Under the pieces are notes generated by a model. It searched no databases. It was not told where the DNA came from and saw nothing but the letters and a program-made list of their open reading frames with translations. Position numbers and translations under genes: made by a program. Below, piece by piece: positions 5,371-6,108 of a stretch of DNA of 6,108 nucleotides (its first letter is position 1; every line of letters starts with the position of its first letter). Origin of the DNA: an uncultured Eubacteriales bacterium (GTDB taxonomy: Bacteria > Bacillota > Clostridia > Oscillospirales > UMGS1783); NCBI GenBank assembly GCA_900555065.1, contig USJY01000088.1:1-6108 (forward strand), given 5' to 3'.

Positions 5371-6108
5371 ATGGCTTACAGCAATTTCAAGCCGCTTGTT
5401 TGGAGCAAGCATATCCAGCGCGAGCTGGAAAAGGCCACCGTACTGCAGGAGGACTGCAACACCGAGTTTGAGGGCGAGGCCAGGCAGGGCAGCCGCGTCA
5501 AGATTCTGGGCGTGGCCCGTCCCACCATCGGCGACTACACCGGCCAGAACATCGGCGCGCCGGAAGACGTGCCCGACACGGCGGTATATCTTGACATCGA
5601 CCGCGCCAAGTTCTTCAACTTCGGCGTGGACGACGTGGACAAGGCGCAAAGCGTCGAAGGGCTGATGCAGGCGCTGATGGCCGAGAGCGCCGCCGGGCTC
5701 GCACAGGAGCGCGACCGGTATATCGCGTCGCTGGCCAAAGACGCGGGCGGGTTCTCGCAGTCTTTGCAGATCGGGACGGCCGCCGCGGCGAAAGAAGCGC
5801 TCGACGACGCCTTCGTCTGGCTTTGGAACAACGATGTGAAAATCAACGACGAGGTCGTCATCACGCTTACGCCCTGGTACTATAACCTGTTCAAGGACAG
5901 CCTGACCGCGCTCTACACCGACAATGTGGAGCTGATCCGCAAAGGGGTCGTCGGCATGTACAACGCGGCCATGGTGAAAATTTCCACCAACCTGTACAAC
6001 GACGGGACCGACGACTATATGATGATCCGCACCAAAAAGGCCATCGCCTTCGCGGGCCAGATTAACGAGACCGAGGCGTATCGGCCCGAACGGCTGTTCA
6101 AGGATGCG
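5371..6108 (+). CDS. Major capsid protein, P22-coat-like (3' end cut off)
   Basis: The coat subunit builds the icosahedral head. The first 246 residues are visible and the frame is still open at the window end. The start is certain: ATG at 5371 with GGAGGT (5357-5362) eight bases upstream, which overlaps the scaffold stop. The N-terminus (MAYSNFKPLVWSKHIQRELEK) and the early VKILGVARPTIGDYTGQNIG strand region resemble P22-coat-type HK97-fold proteins, as does the DRAKFFNFGVDDVDKAQ segment at about residues 75-91. A following long helix (about 92-118) and the LTPWYYNLFKDSL region fit the P-domain. There is no N-terminal Lys/Glu-rich delta domain of the cleaved HK97 kind and no protease gene upstream, so the coat is probably not processed. 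Family members usually exceed 300 residues, so some sequence is missing downstream. Confidence 0.88.
   Translation, partial: MAYSNFKPLVWSKHIQRELEKATVLQEDCNTEFEGEARQGSRVKILGVARPTIGDYTGQNIGAPEDVPDTAVYLDIDRAKFFNFGVDDVDKAQSVEGLMQALMAESAAGLAQERDRYIASLAKDAGGFSQSLQIGTAAAAKEALDDAFVWLWNNDVKINDEVVITLTPWYYNLFKDSLTALYTDNVELIRKGVVGMYNAAMVKISTNLYNDGTDDYMMIRTKKAIAFAGQINETEAYRPERLFKDA

Noticed and set aside
4471..5649. Minus-strand open frame of 392 codons opposite portal end, scaffold and capsid start
   Set aside because: It crosses three confirmed plus-strand genes and has a composition typical of a shadow, with no motifs.

Overview
The window looks like high-GC Clostridia DNA, probably Oscillospiraceae-like or a relative. 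The gene starts carry mostly strong AGGAGG-type ribosome binding sites, the coding DNA is GC-rich, the only AT-rich stretch is a promoter region, and the protein families are ones common in gut Firmicutes and their phages. The genus is inference; nothing in the window names the host.

Layout: (1) positions 43-763, minus strand, hold a two-gene operon encoding a four-helix DUF2975 membrane protein followed by a small Cro/CI-type HTH regulator of the YozG kind. It is read from an exact consensus sigma-A promoter (TTGACA, 17 bp, TATAAT) at 785-813. A pair of AT-rich direct repeats two helical turns apart overlaps and follows this -35 box and is a likely operator. (2) Positions 764-1011 are intergenic: AT-rich up to about 895, then GC-rich and open in frame but without a recognisable gene. 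(3) Positions 1012-6108, plus strand, hold a phage DNA-packaging and head module in the order small-terminase-like KGG protein, large terminase, a 69-residue membrane/coiled-coil protein, portal, scaffold, and major capsid protein (cut off by the window end).

The head genes form one tightly packed transcription unit. TerL, the small membrane protein and the portal are joined by two ATGA stop/start overlaps, and the capsid ribosome binding site lies on the scaffold stop codon. TerS and TerL would recognise and pump DNA through the portal. The scaffold would guide assembly of the coat, which has features of the P22-coat branch of the HK97 fold. No protease gene lies between portal and coat, which fits that type. 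No integrase, phage repressor, HNH nuclease or lysis gene is visible, so whether this is an intact prophage, a remnant or a domesticated element cannot be decided here.

Most of the window belongs to recognisable families. The parts least explained are the small translationally coupled membrane protein between terL and portal, the repeat-bearing promoter region, the open GC-rich stretch before terS, and the close abutment of a chromosomal-type regulatory operon and a phage head module.
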